From Arthrobacter sp. Leaf337 (GTDB taxonomy: Bacteria > Actinomycetota > Actinomycetes > Actinomycetales > Micrococcaceae), in assembly GCF_001423745.1 (NCBI RefSeq), contig NZ_LMPC01000009.1, positions 31,737-95,736 on the forward strand: a DNA stretch of 64,000 bases, read 5' to 3'. The notes under the pieces are model-generated. The model worked only from the letters and a program-made list of their open reading frames with translations. It had not been told where the DNA came from and did no database searches. The position numbers were made by a program, and so were the translations under genes. Shown in pieces: positions 18,335 to 26,146 of the stretch. Numbering within the stretch: the stretch's first letter is position 1; every line of letters starts with the position of its first letter.

Positions 18335-18372
18335 AAAGCTCCGCCCGGCTGGTTCCAGCCGGGCGGAGCTTT
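18335..18372. terminator. Bidirectional terminator between the kinase and DAHP synthase genes
   Basis: An 18-bp perfect stem with a TT turn, flanked by A and T runs, between the convergent kinase and aroG genes. It is one of the strongest hairpins in the window and should stop both transcripts. Confidence 0.92.
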
Positions 18373-18412
18373 GTGGTCCATCAGTGCGTCGGATCAGCGC
18401 GTCGAACCGGGG

Positions 18413-19807
18413 TCAGGGGCGCTTGGAAAGGGCTCCTGCGACGAGGAAGGCCATCTCCAGGGACTGCATGTGGTTCAGGCGCGGGTCGCAGACCGATTCA
18501 TAGCGGTCCAGGAAAGCTTCCTGGTCGATCGGGTCGGCACCGCCGAGGCACTCCGCGACGTCGTCACCGGTCATCTCAACGTGCAGGCCGCCCGGAATGG
18601 TGCCCAGCGAGTGGTGGACTTCGAAGAAGCCGCGCACTTCGTCGATGACGTCGTCGAAGTTCCTCGTCTTGTAGCCGTTGGGCGACGTGACCGTGTTCCC
18701 GTGCATGGGATCGGTGACCCAGAGGACCTGCGCGCCGGACGCCGTGACCTTCTCAACCATGGCGGGCAGCTTCTCGCGGATGTTGCCAGCGCCCATCCGG
18801 GTGATGAAGGTCAGCCTGCCGGGTTCGCGGTCCGGATCCAGCTTGTCGATGAGCCGCAGGGCGTCGTCGCCGGAGGTCTTAGGCCCCAGCTTGACGCCGA
18901 TCGGGTTCCGGACCCGGGACAGGAAATCGACGTGGGCGTGGTCCAGTTCGCGGGTGCGTTCGCCGATCCAGAGGAAATGGGCGGACGTGTCGTACGGAAG
19001 TCCGGTGCGGGAATCGATGCGGGTCAGTGCGCGCTCGTAGTCGAGCAGCAGCGCCTCGTGGCTCGCGAAGAATTCGACCCGTTTCAGGGCCTCGAAGTCC
19101 GCGCCGCAGGAAGCCATGAACTTGATGGCCCGGTCAATGTCGCGTGCCAGCGACTCGTAGCGGGCGTGGGCCGGGTTCTCTGTGAAGCCCTTGTTCCAGT
19201 GGTGGACCAGGCGCAGGTCAGCGAAGCCGCCCTGCGTGAATGCCCGGATGAGGTTCAGCGTGGAAGCCGACGTGTGGTAGGCCTTCAGCATCCGGCCGGC
19301 ATCGTGGCCCCGGGATTCCGGCGTGAAATCGTAGCCGTTGACAATGTCGCCCCGGTACGCCGGGAGGGTGACGCCGTCGCGCGTTTCATCGTTGGAGGAT
19401 CGCGGCTTGGCGAACTGTCCGGCCATCCGGCCCATTTTGATGACGGGCATGGCCGCGCCATAGGTGAGGACGACCGCCATCTGCAGGATGGTTTTGACCC
19501 TTGCGCTGATCTTGTCCGCCGTGGCGGCCTCGAATGTTTCGGCGCAGTCCCCGCCCTGGAGCAGGAACGCCTTGCCCTGCGCGGCAGCGGCCAGCCGTTC
19601 GCGGAGGATGTCCACTTCGCCCGCGAAGACGAGCGGCGGAAGGACGGAAAGTTCCTTCACGGATGCGTCAAAGACCTCTTTGTTTTGCCAGCTGGGCTGC
19701 TGGGAAACCGGCAGGTCCCGCCAGTGGTCCAGTCCCGGATAGTTGGCGGCGCCGCTCTGGGCGGTACTGGTCAGCAGGGAGGCAGGTTTTGCAGATAGCT
19801 CAGTCAC
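18413..19807 (-). CDS. aroG: 3-deoxy-7-phosphoheptulonate synthase, class II
   Basis: First enzyme of the shikimate pathway, joining phosphoenolpyruvate and erythrose 4-phosphate. The 464-residue length and motifs are those of the plant-like AroA-II group: WRDLPVSQQPSWQNKE near the N-terminus, LQGGDCAETFEA, and VLWVTDPMHGNT plus GGLHVEMTGDDVAECLGG towards the C-terminus. The orthologue (Rv2178c) lies near pknL in M. tuberculosis. GTG start at 19807 is six bases from a TAGTCT -10 element, without a ribosome site, so the mRNA is probably leaderless. Confidence 0.95.
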   Translation of the reverse strand: MTELSAKPASLLTSTAQSGAANYPGLDHWRDLPVSQQPSWQNKEVFDASVKELSVLPPLVFAGEVDILRERLAAAAQGKAFLLQGGDCAETFEAATADKISARVKTILQMAVVLTYGAAMPVIKMGRMAGQFAKPRSSNDETRDGVTLPAYRGDIVNGYDFTPESRGHDAGRMLKAYHTSASTLNLIRAFTQGGFADLRLVHHWNKGFTENPAHARYESLARDIDRAIKFMASCGADFEALKRVEFFASHEALLLDYERALTRIDSRTGLPYDTSAHFLWIGERTRELDHAHVDFLSRVRNPIGVKLGPKTSGDDALRLIDKLDPDREPGRLTFITRMGAGNIREKLPAMVEKVTASGAQVLWVTDPMHGNTVTSPNGYKTRNFDDVIDEVRGFFEVHHSLGTIPGGLHVEMTGDDVAECLGGADPIDQEAFLDRYESVCDPRLNHMQSLEMAFLVAGALSKRP

Positions 19808-19813
19808 ACTACA

Positions 19814-19819
19814 AGACTA
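19814..19819 (-). promoter_or_regulatory. -10 element for a probable leaderless aroG mRNA
   Basis: Minus-strand TAGTCT is followed by exactly six bases and then the aroG GTG. The same TAGTCT-N6-start layout occurs at the Nudix gene (54146) and, as TAGACT, at the 66-residue gene (61638). Confidence 0.6.
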
Positions 19820-19885
19820 GTTCCCGGATCGGGGTTTCCGCACCGCAACCGTCATTCGACCCGATCCGCCGTCACAGAACCGGCG

Positions 19886-20656
19886 TCACGCTTTGTCGGG
19901 TTCCGCGGGACCGGTGCCGCCGCCGGAGCCGTTTGAGCCGTTCGTGCCGTCAGGGCCGTCAGGGCCGTCCGCAGGTTTTCCCGCCAGCCGCAGTTTGACC
20001 ACTGCCGCGTATTCGTCCACATACTCCTGCCCGGACAGGCGCATGAGTTCGTACATGATTTCGTCGGTCACGGAACGCTGGATCAGGCGGTCCTCCTCCA
20101 TGCCGTAGTAGCGGCTGAAGTCCAGTGGTTCGCCGAAGATCATGCCGATGCGCCTGATGTTCGGCATCCGCTTACCGATCGGCTGGACCTTGTCCGTGCC
20201 GATCATGGCGACGGGAATTACGGGAACCCTGGCCTGCAGGGCAAGTTTTGCCACACCGACTTTGCCGCGGTACAGCCGTGAATCCGGGCTGCGGGTTCCC
20301 TCGGGATAAATGCCCAGCAGAGAACCGTGCGAGAGGACGTCCATTCCGGCGTTGAGCGAAGCTGCCGACGCCGCTCCCCCCGAACGGTCCATGGGCAGCT
20401 GGTTGGTCAACCGGAAGAAGAGTGCAGTCAGCCTGCCCTTGAGGCCTGTACCGGTGAAGTATTCCGACTTCGCCAGGAACACCACGGGACGCGGAACCAT
20501 CAGCGGCATAAAGATGGAGTCGGAAAACGACAGATGGTTGGAAGCCAGGATGGCTGCGCCTTCGGCCGGGACGTTGTCCAGCCCCTTGACCCAGGGCCGG
20601 AACAGGAGCTTCAGCACCGGTCCCAGGACGAACGTCTTCATGAACCAATAAAACAC
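19886..20656 (-). CDS. PlsC-type 1-acyl-sn-glycerol-3-phosphate acyltransferase
   Basis: Membrane-associated lysophospholipid acyltransferase. The acyltransferase motif NHLSFSDS near residue 40 and YPEGTRSPDSRLYRG near 120 are present. The last 30 or so residues are low-complexity Gly/Pro/Asp/Asn, encoded partly by a repeated gccgtcagg unit. 256 residues; start GTG at 20656 with GGAGAGG upstream. The mycobacterial relative Rv2182c lies in the same broad neighbourhood. It is divergent from two alpha/beta hydrolases. Confidence 0.9.
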   Translation of the reverse strand: MFYWFMKTFVLGPVLKLLFRPWVKGLDNVPAEGAAILASNHLSFSDSIFMPLMVPRPVVFLAKSEYFTGTGLKGRLTALFFRLTNQLPMDRSGGAASAASLNAGMDVLSHGSLLGIYPEGTRSPDSRLYRGKVGVAKLALQARVPVIPVAMIGTDKVQPIGKRMPNIRRIGMIFGEPLDFSRYYGMEEDRLIQRSVTDEIMYELMRLSGQEYVDEYAAVVKLRLAGKPADGPDGPDGTNGSNGSGGGTGPAEPDKA

Positions 20657-20767
20657 GTGGTGTACCTCTCCGGAAGGCGTCTCGCCGCCCCTTCGTCGGG
20701 CCCGGCCAGGACTTCAATGCAACCCTACTCTAGTGAGATTTGTAGTGAATGGTGACACGATGGGCAC

Positions 20768-21556
20768 ATGAGAGAAAGCAGCAAACCGACTGTGCCTGCC
20801 GCTTTCAGCTACCCCGGCCACGGAAGCAATGCCCGGATCGGCGTCGCCATTTGCCACGGCTTCACGGGAAGTCCCCTCAGCGTCATGCCGTGGGCCCTGC
20901 ACCTGGCCGAGCAGGGGTTCGCCGTCTCCGTCCCGCTCCTGCCCGGCCACGGGACTGACTGGCGCGAGCTGGCCCGCTCGGGCTGGCGGGACTGGGCCGG
21001 CGCCTTCGAAGCCGCCTACCTTGAGCTCGCCGGCCGGACTGACACCTGCTACGTCGCCGGACTGTCCATGGGCGGCGCCGTCGCCCTGCGCACGGCGTCC
21101 CGTCATCGCGTTGCCGGCGTGGCCGTGGTCAATCCCGGGCTCAGCTTCTACGACCGAAGAGTCCGGATCATCGGCATCCTGAAGTACTTCCAACGGACCA
21201 CACTGCCGATTGTGGAGGCCAACCCCACCGCGGCCACCACCGAGGACGGCGACTATTCGCAGACGCCCCTGGCCGCCGTCCACCAGCTGAAAAAGCTGTT
21301 TGCCGCCGCCCGCCGCGGACTGCCCCGGGTGACGGCGCCGGTCCTGGTTTTCAAATCGGACACCGACGACGTTGTGCCGCCATCGTCCCTTGAGCTGATC
21401 AGGCGGCGTCTGGGATCGGCCACGCTTCTCGTGGTGCCTTTGCCCCATAGCGGCCACGTGGCCACCCTGGACAACGATGCCCCCGTGATCTTCCAGAATT
21501 CGTCCGCTTTCTTCCATGAGCACGCGCAGCACCACGTACCCTCGGAGACATCATGA
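20768..21556 (+). CDS. Alpha/beta hydrolase, first of a tandem pair
   Basis: Serine hydrolase of the carboxylesterase/monoacylglycerol lipase kind. It has an oxyanion segment CHGFTGSP, PLLPGHGTDW, the nucleophile elbow GLSMGG, a likely catalytic Asp in FKSDTDDVVP, and a C-terminal His in PHSGHVATLDND. 262 residues with no signal peptide, so cytoplasmic. It overlaps the next gene (ATGA), which encodes a close paralogue. Natural substrate unknown; a lipid ester is plausible given the divergent acyltransferase. Confidence 0.88.
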   Translation: MRESSKPTVPAAFSYPGHGSNARIGVAICHGFTGSPLSVMPWALHLAEQGFAVSVPLLPGHGTDWRELARSGWRDWAGAFEAAYLELAGRTDTCYVAGLSMGGAVALRTASRHRVAGVAVVNPGLSFYDRRVRIIGILKYFQRTTLPIVEANPTAATTEDGDYSQTPLAAVHQLKKLFAAARRGLPRVTAPVLVFKSDTDDVVPPSSLELIRRRLGSATLLVVPLPHSGHVATLDNDAPVIFQNSSAFFHEHAQHHVPSETS

Positions 21557-22350
21557 GCATCGCCGCCGACCACAGCCCCCTGAGCTCCCCCTTTACCGGA
21601 GACGGCCCGTCGATCGGCGTTGCCGTATCCCACGGCTTCACCGGAAGCCCGCACGGTGTGCGGGCCTGGGCCCAGTCCCTGGCCGACGCCGGCTTTGCCG
21701 TACGGATGCCGCTTCTGCCGGGGCACGGGACCAGCTGGCAGGAACTTGCCAGGACCCGCTGGCAGCAGTGGTATTCCGCCTACGACTCCGCCTACCTGGA
21801 GCTTGAGGCCGAATGCGACCACGTGTTCACGGCGGGCCTGTCCATGGGAGGGGCACTCGCTCTGAGGGTGGCGGCGCAGCGTCCGGTGGCGGGTGCCATC
21901 GTGGTCAATCCCGGCCTGGTCATTGACGATCCCCGGGCGCCGCTGGCCGGCGTCCTGAAGCTGGTCATGAAAAGCACGCCCGCCATCGCGAACGACATCC
22001 TCAAGCCTGACACGGACGAGGGCGCCTACCCGCGGACACCGGTGGCGGCTGCCCACGAACTGAACAAGCTGTTCAAGGACACGCGGCGGCTGCTGCCCCG
22101 CATCACTGCACCGGTTCGGGTGTTCCGTTCCACGGTGGACCACGTAGTGTCGGATTCGAGCATCGTGGCGCTGCGCCGCGGCCTCACCCATGCCACGCTT
22201 CAGCTGAGCGCCCTGGGCAACAGCTACCACGTGGCCACACTGGACAACGATGCCGAAGAGATTTTCAGCGGGACCGCGGACTTCATCCGCGCCGTGGTTC
22301 CGGGAAACGTGGACTCGTCCCCCGCTAGCCGTGAAGGACATGGCCGATGA
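21553..22350 (+). CDS. Alpha/beta hydrolase, second of a tandem pair
   Basis: Paralogue of the preceding gene with the same landmarks: SHGFTGSPHGV, PLLPGHGTSW, the GLSMGG nucleophile elbow, Asp in FRSTVDHVV and His in GNSYHVATLDND. 265 residues and cytoplasmic. The shared motif order and collinear length indicate local duplication followed by clear divergence. Four-base overlaps on both sides (ATGA with the upstream hydrolase and with the downstream membrane gene) indicate a three-gene operon. Confidence 0.88.
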   Translation: MSIAADHSPLSSPFTGDGPSIGVAVSHGFTGSPHGVRAWAQSLADAGFAVRMPLLPGHGTSWQELARTRWQQWYSAYDSAYLELEAECDHVFTAGLSMGGALALRVAAQRPVAGAIVVNPGLVIDDPRAPLAGVLKLVMKSTPAIANDILKPDTDEGAYPRTPVAAAHELNKLFKDTRRLLPRITAPVRVFRSTVDHVVSDSSIVALRRGLTHATLQLSALGNSYHVATLDNDAEEIFSGTADFIRAVVPGNVDSSPASREGHGR

Positions 22351-22901
22351 CCCGATCCGACTCCAATTCCTCTGACCAGAGCGCGAACCAGGACGACGCC
22401 GTATGGCTCGACCTGGTGGCCCGGCTCGAGGGCAGCGACACTGCGGCTGCTGACAGCACCGTTGATGCCGGGGATGGCAACCAACCAGCCAAGCGGCCCT
22501 TCCGCGACTTCGATCCGCTGGGGCTGTCCGGCGCCGCGCCGACGGAACCCTCGGCGTCCGAACGCCGGGCCGCCGTCAGCCAACCGCATCTGGGGGCGGA
22601 CCACGCAGGTACAGCTGACACGGAGGCAACCGGCGGGCCGCGGGATTACGACGCCGACGACGACGAACCGTTCGTACCGGAGGAACCGCCGAGCCTGGCC
22701 GGCACGGATCCCCTGACCATGCTCGCCTGGCTGGGTGCCGTGGGCGGTCCCGTCGCCCTGGTGCTGGCCGCCATGTTCTGGCGGTCCGCGCCGCTGATGG
22801 CCCTTTTGGGAATCGTCGCCGCATTCGTCGTCTCAGTGATCTACCTGATCATGCAGCTGCCGCAGGAAAAGGATGAGCACGACGACGGCGCCCGGGTTTA
22901 G
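22347..22901 (+). CDS. Acidic membrane protein of unknown function
   Basis: A 184-residue protein not recognised. Residues 1-120 are hydrophilic, acidic and low complexity (Asp/Ser/Ala/Pro), probably disordered. Two membrane segments follow near 127-145 and 149-168 (LAWLGAVGGPVALVLAAMFW and MALLGIVAAFVVSVIYLIM), then a short charged tail. It overlaps the second hydrolase by four bases and so belongs to its operon. A membrane partner for the hydrolases is only an inference. Confidence 0.75.
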   Translation: MTRSDSNSSDQSANQDDAVWLDLVARLEGSDTAAADSTVDAGDGNQPAKRPFRDFDPLGLSGAAPTEPSASERRAAVSQPHLGADHAGTADTEATGGPRDYDADDDEPFVPEEPPSLAGTDPLTMLAWLGAVGGPVALVLAAMFWRSAPLMALLGIVAAFVVSVIYLIMQLPQEKDEHDDGARV

Positions 22902-22931
22902 TGCCTCGGGCTTAGCCTGCCGATTTCCCGG

Positions 22932-24023
22932 TTAGCCGTGCATCCTGCTGCTGACCCGTGACAGGTCCGCGGCGCCGATCAGCCCGGCGTTGGGGCCCAG
23001 CGCCGCCAGTGCGATTTCCGCTGCCGGGCGGAACCCGCGCCCGGTCAGGTTCCGGGCAAAGGCCTTGCGTGCCGGCGCCACCAGCAGCTCGCCGGCATCG
23101 CAGAGGCCTCCGCCGATCACGAACTTCCCGGGGTCCAGCGCGGCAGCCAGGTTGGCGAGCCCTAGTCCCAGCCACTCCCCGACGTCCTCCAGGAGTTCCC
23201 TGGACGTAGGGTCGCCCGCCTTGGCCAGCTCCGTCACGATGACTCCGGTGATCCGGTCAACCTCTCCGTCCACGGCCTTGAGGAGTTCCTGCGCTACGGG
23301 TGAATTGGCGGCAGCCAGCTCGCGGGCCTCGCGGCCCAGGGCGTTTCCGGAGGCATACTGCTCCCAGCAGCCGCGGTTTCCGCACTCGCACCGGTGGCCG
23401 CCGGGCATGATGATCTGGTGGCCGAATTCGCCGGCAACGCCGAAGCGTCCGCGTTCCACCCGGCCGTCTATCACCATGGCGCCGCCGATCCCGGTGCCGA
23501 GGGTGATGCAGACGAGCCTGTTTTGTCCCTGCCCGGCACCAAAGCGCCATTCGGCCCAGGCCGCGGCATCGGCGTCGTTGGTCAGCAGGACCGGCCGGCG
23601 CAGCAGGCGCTGGAGGTTGTCCCGCAGCGGTTCGTTGCGCCAGGCCAGGTGGGGGCTGAACAGCACTGTCCCGCCGTCGAGGTCCATCCAGCCGGCGGCG
23701 CCGATTCCCACCGACCAAATGCGGTGGCCGCGGCTTAGCTCTTCGACCAGTTCCACGATCACCTGTTCCACTGCCCGGGGGTCGTTCCCGGGCGTCGAGC
23801 GCCTGGCTTGGCTGAGTATCCTGCCGTCGGCATCAACTACGCCGGCGGCAACCTTGGTGCCGCCGATGTCCACGCCGATCGCCAGCCCCTTGCGCCCCAG
23901 CCGGAGATGCTCACGAAATCCCTGGCTTGCGGCCAGCGCGTCCTGCCCTGAGGGCTTCCTGCGCCGCCAGGAGGCCGTCCGTCGATAGGGTCTGGGCGGG
24001 TCGCCAGGCGTTGGTGTGTGCAT
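22932..24023 (-). CDS. ROK-family sugar kinase (probable glucokinase)
   Basis: Cytoplasmic sugar kinase of the ROK family. The phosphate-binding motif GVDIGGTKVAAGVVD starts near residue 50. The ATP-site segment LGTGIGGAMVID and the family zinc motif GGHRCECGNRGCWEQYASG are intact. The N-terminus carries about 45 extra residues rich in Pro and Arg (RRTASWRRRKPSG) not usual for glucokinases. The ATG at 24023 has GGGGAA upstream and a TAGAAT -10-like element 8 bases away. There is no DNA-binding domain, so this is not a ROK repressor. Glucose is the likely substrate. Confidence 0.87.
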   Translation of the reverse strand: MHTPTPGDPPRPYRRTASWRRRKPSGQDALAASQGFREHLRLGRKGLAIGVDIGGTKVAAGVVDADGRILSQARRSTPGNDPRAVEQVIVELVEELSRGHRIWSVGIGAAGWMDLDGGTVLFSPHLAWRNEPLRDNLQRLLRRPVLLTNDADAAAWAEWRFGAGQGQNRLVCITLGTGIGGAMVIDGRVERGRFGVAGEFGHQIIMPGGHRCECGNRGCWEQYASGNALGREARELAAANSPVAQELLKAVDGEVDRITGVIVTELAKAGDPTSRELLEDVGEWLGLGLANLAAALDPGKFVIGGGLCDAGELLVAPARKAFARNLTGRGFRPAAEIALAALGPNAGLIGAADLSRVSSRMHG

Positions 24024-24184
24024 GGTTCCCCATTCTATTGCCCGGGCGGTGTTTTACCGCGTGGCCGGCAACTGAGTAAAACAGTTCAGGACATGCCTCC
24101 CGGCGGGCAGATTGGCGGGTTTCAAGCCCTTGACCGTAAAGTTACTCGCCAGTAGGTGAAACAGGACACACCTCCGCAACGGGC

Positions 24185-24203
24185 GTACTAGTGTTAGCAG
24201 TAC
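24185..24203. promoter_or_regulatory. Dyad in the acyl-CoA ligase promoter region
   Basis: GTACT (24185-24189) and AGTAC (24199-24203) form a 19-base dyad 35-53 bases before the acyl-CoA ligase start, overlapping a TAGTGT/TAGCAG -10-like stretch. It could be a repressor site; no regulator is adjacent. Confidence 0.35.
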
Positions 24204-24237
24204 CCCCTGCGGGTCTATGGATAACAAAGGAGCTATC

Positions 24238-26076
24238 GTGCGCGAATTCAGTGTTCCGCCCTTGGTGAATGTACCCCCCGAAACCAACATTACCGATCTG
24301 GTGCTGCGGCAGGCCGCCAAGGCCTCGAACCCGTCCCTGTATTCGCGGCTCGATGCCGCCGGGCAGTGGCAGGACATCGCTGCCACTGATTTCGTCGCCG
24401 ACGTCCGTGTCCTCGCCAAGGGCCTCATGGCCAGCGGCGTGGCGGCCGGCGACCGCGTGGGCATCATGTCCCGCACCCGGTACGAGTGGGCGCTGGTGGA
24501 CTTCGCCATCTGGTTCGCGGGCGGCATCTCGGTTCCCATCTACGAAACGTCTTCCCCCAGCCAGGTTGCCTGGAACCTGGGCGACTCGGGTGCCGTCGCC
24601 GCGTTTGGCGAGTCCTCGCACCACGAGGACATCATCCGGCAGGCAGCCACCTCGGAAGGACTCTCGTCGCTGGCCCACGTGTGGCAGCTTGAGGGCGCCG
24701 GGCTGGACGAACTTCGCGCCGCAGGAACTGCCGTCAGCGACGAGGACCTGGAAGCCCGCCGGAGCCTGGCGTCGCTCGCCGACGTCGCAACGATCATCTA
24801 CACCTCCGGCACCACCGGCAGGCCCAAGGGCTGCGAACTGACACACGGCAACTTCGTGGAATTGTCCGAAAACGCACTGGCCACGTCGCTGTCCGGCATC
24901 GTCCACGAGCAGGCACGGACCATTATGTTCCTCCCCCTGGCCCATGTGTTCGCCCGGTTCATTTCCGTCCTCGCCGTGGCCGCCGGCGTCACCGTCGCGC
25001 ACACCCCGGACATCAAGCACCTCCTGCCGGACCTGCAGAGCTACAAGCCCACGTTCATCCTGGCCGTGCCGCGGGTGTTCGAAAAGGTCTACAACTCCGC
25101 ACTGACGAAGGCCGAGGACGGCGGCAAAGGCGCCATCTTCCACAAGGCATCCGACACCGCAATCGCCTACTCGAGGGCACGGCAGGCCGGTTCCATCGGC
25201 CTGGGCCTCAAGCTCCGCCACGCACTCTTCGACAAACTCGTCTACAGCAAACTGCGCGCGGCCATGGGCGGCCAGGTTGCCCACGCCGTCTCCGGCGGCG
25301 GCCCCCTGGGCGAACGCCTGGGTCACTTCTTCCAGGGCATCGGCATGCAGATCCTCGAAGGCTACGGCCTGACCGAGACCACCGCACCCATCACGGTCAA
25401 CACCCCGTCGCTGATCAGGATCGGCACCGTGGGCGCTCCACTGCCGGGGAACGCGGTGAAGATCGCCGACGACGGCGAGATCCTCGCCAAGGGTGTTTGC
25501 GTGATGCGCGGCTACTACAAGCGCGACGACCTCGCGGCCGACACGTTCGTGGACGGCTGGTTCCGCACCGGCGACATCGGACAAATGGATGCCGACGGCT
25601 TCCTGACCATCACGGGCCGCAAGAAGGAAATCATCGTGACGGCCAGCGGAAAGAACGTAGTCCCTGCCCTGCTGGAGGACCAGATCAGGGCCGACGCCCT
25701 CGTTTCCCAGGTGCTCGTAGTGGGCGACAACATGCCGTTCATCGGCGCCCTGGTGACGCTCGACGAGGAAGCCCTGCCGGGATGGCTGCATCGGCACGGG
25801 CTGCCGGCCTCCACCACCCTCGCCGAAGCCGCGGAACATCCCGTGGTCAAGGCGGCCGTCCAGGACCTCATCACCCGCGCCAACCAGTCGGTGTCCCAGG
25901 CGGAAGCCATCAAGTCGTTCCGGATTGTGCCGTCCGACTTCACCGAGGCATCCGGCCACCTGACGCCTTCGATGAAGGTCAAGCGGGCCCAGGTGATGAA
26001 GGACTTCGAATCGGTCATCGGGGAAATGTACGCTGCCCCGCGCCCGGCCCGCGCCGAGCCGTCCGGACAGCATTAG
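24238..26076 (+). CDS. Long-chain fatty-acid--CoA ligase (FadD15-like)
   Basis: Activates fatty acids as acyl-CoA through acyl-AMP. The GTG at 24238 has AAAGGAG six bases upstream, better than an in-frame start at 24217. Motifs: YTSGTTGRPKG (AMP binding), EGYGLTETTAPI, GWFRTGDIG and GRKKEIIVTASGKNV. 612 residues, normal for long-chain ligases. In M. tuberculosis the fadD15 gene lies in the same general region as PlsC. It is convergent with pyc and ends at a strong terminator. Chain length of the substrate is inferred from overall similarity. Confidence 0.92.
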   Translation: MREFSVPPLVNVPPETNITDLVLRQAAKASNPSLYSRLDAAGQWQDIAATDFVADVRVLAKGLMASGVAAGDRVGIMSRTRYEWALVDFAIWFAGGISVPIYETSSPSQVAWNLGDSGAVAAFGESSHHEDIIRQAATSEGLSSLAHVWQLEGAGLDELRAAGTAVSDEDLEARRSLASLADVATIIYTSGTTGRPKGCELTHGNFVELSENALATSLSGIVHEQARTIMFLPLAHVFARFISVLAVAAGVTVAHTPDIKHLLPDLQSYKPTFILAVPRVFEKVYNSALTKAEDGGKGAIFHKASDTAIAYSRARQAGSIGLGLKLRHALFDKLVYSKLRAAMGGQVAHAVSGGGPLGERLGHFFQGIGMQILEGYGLTETTAPITVNTPSLIRIGTVGAPLPGNAVKIADDGEILAKGVCVMRGYYKRDDLAADTFVDGWFRTGDIGQMDADGFLTITGRKKEIIVTASGKNVVPALLEDQIRADALVSQVLVVGDNMPFIGALVTLDEEALPGWLHRHGLPASTTLAEAAEHPVVKAAVQDLITRANQSVSQAEAIKSFRIVPSDFTEASGHLTPSMKVKRAQVMKDFESVIGEMYAAPRPARAEPSGQH

Positions 26077-26078
26077 CC

Positions 26079-26106
26079 CGAGACACAAAAAACGAGACAC
26101 AAAAAA
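26079..26106. repeat. 14-bp tandem direct repeat before the terminator
   Basis: CGAGACACAAAAAA occurs twice back to back (26079-26092 and 26093-26106). The second copy supplies the left arm base of the terminator hairpin, suggesting the first is a slippage duplicate. Confidence 0.8.
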
Positions 26107-26139
26107 GGGGCCTCCCGGCGGGAGGCCCCTTTTTTGTGT
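26097..26139. terminator. Bidirectional terminator between the acyl-CoA ligase gene and pyc
   Basis: A 20-bp perfect stem around a 3-base loop, with six A and six T at the base, between convergent genes. The GC-rich core is GGGGCCTCCC/GGGAGGCCCC. Confidence 0.95.
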
Positions 26140-26146
26140 GCGTGGG

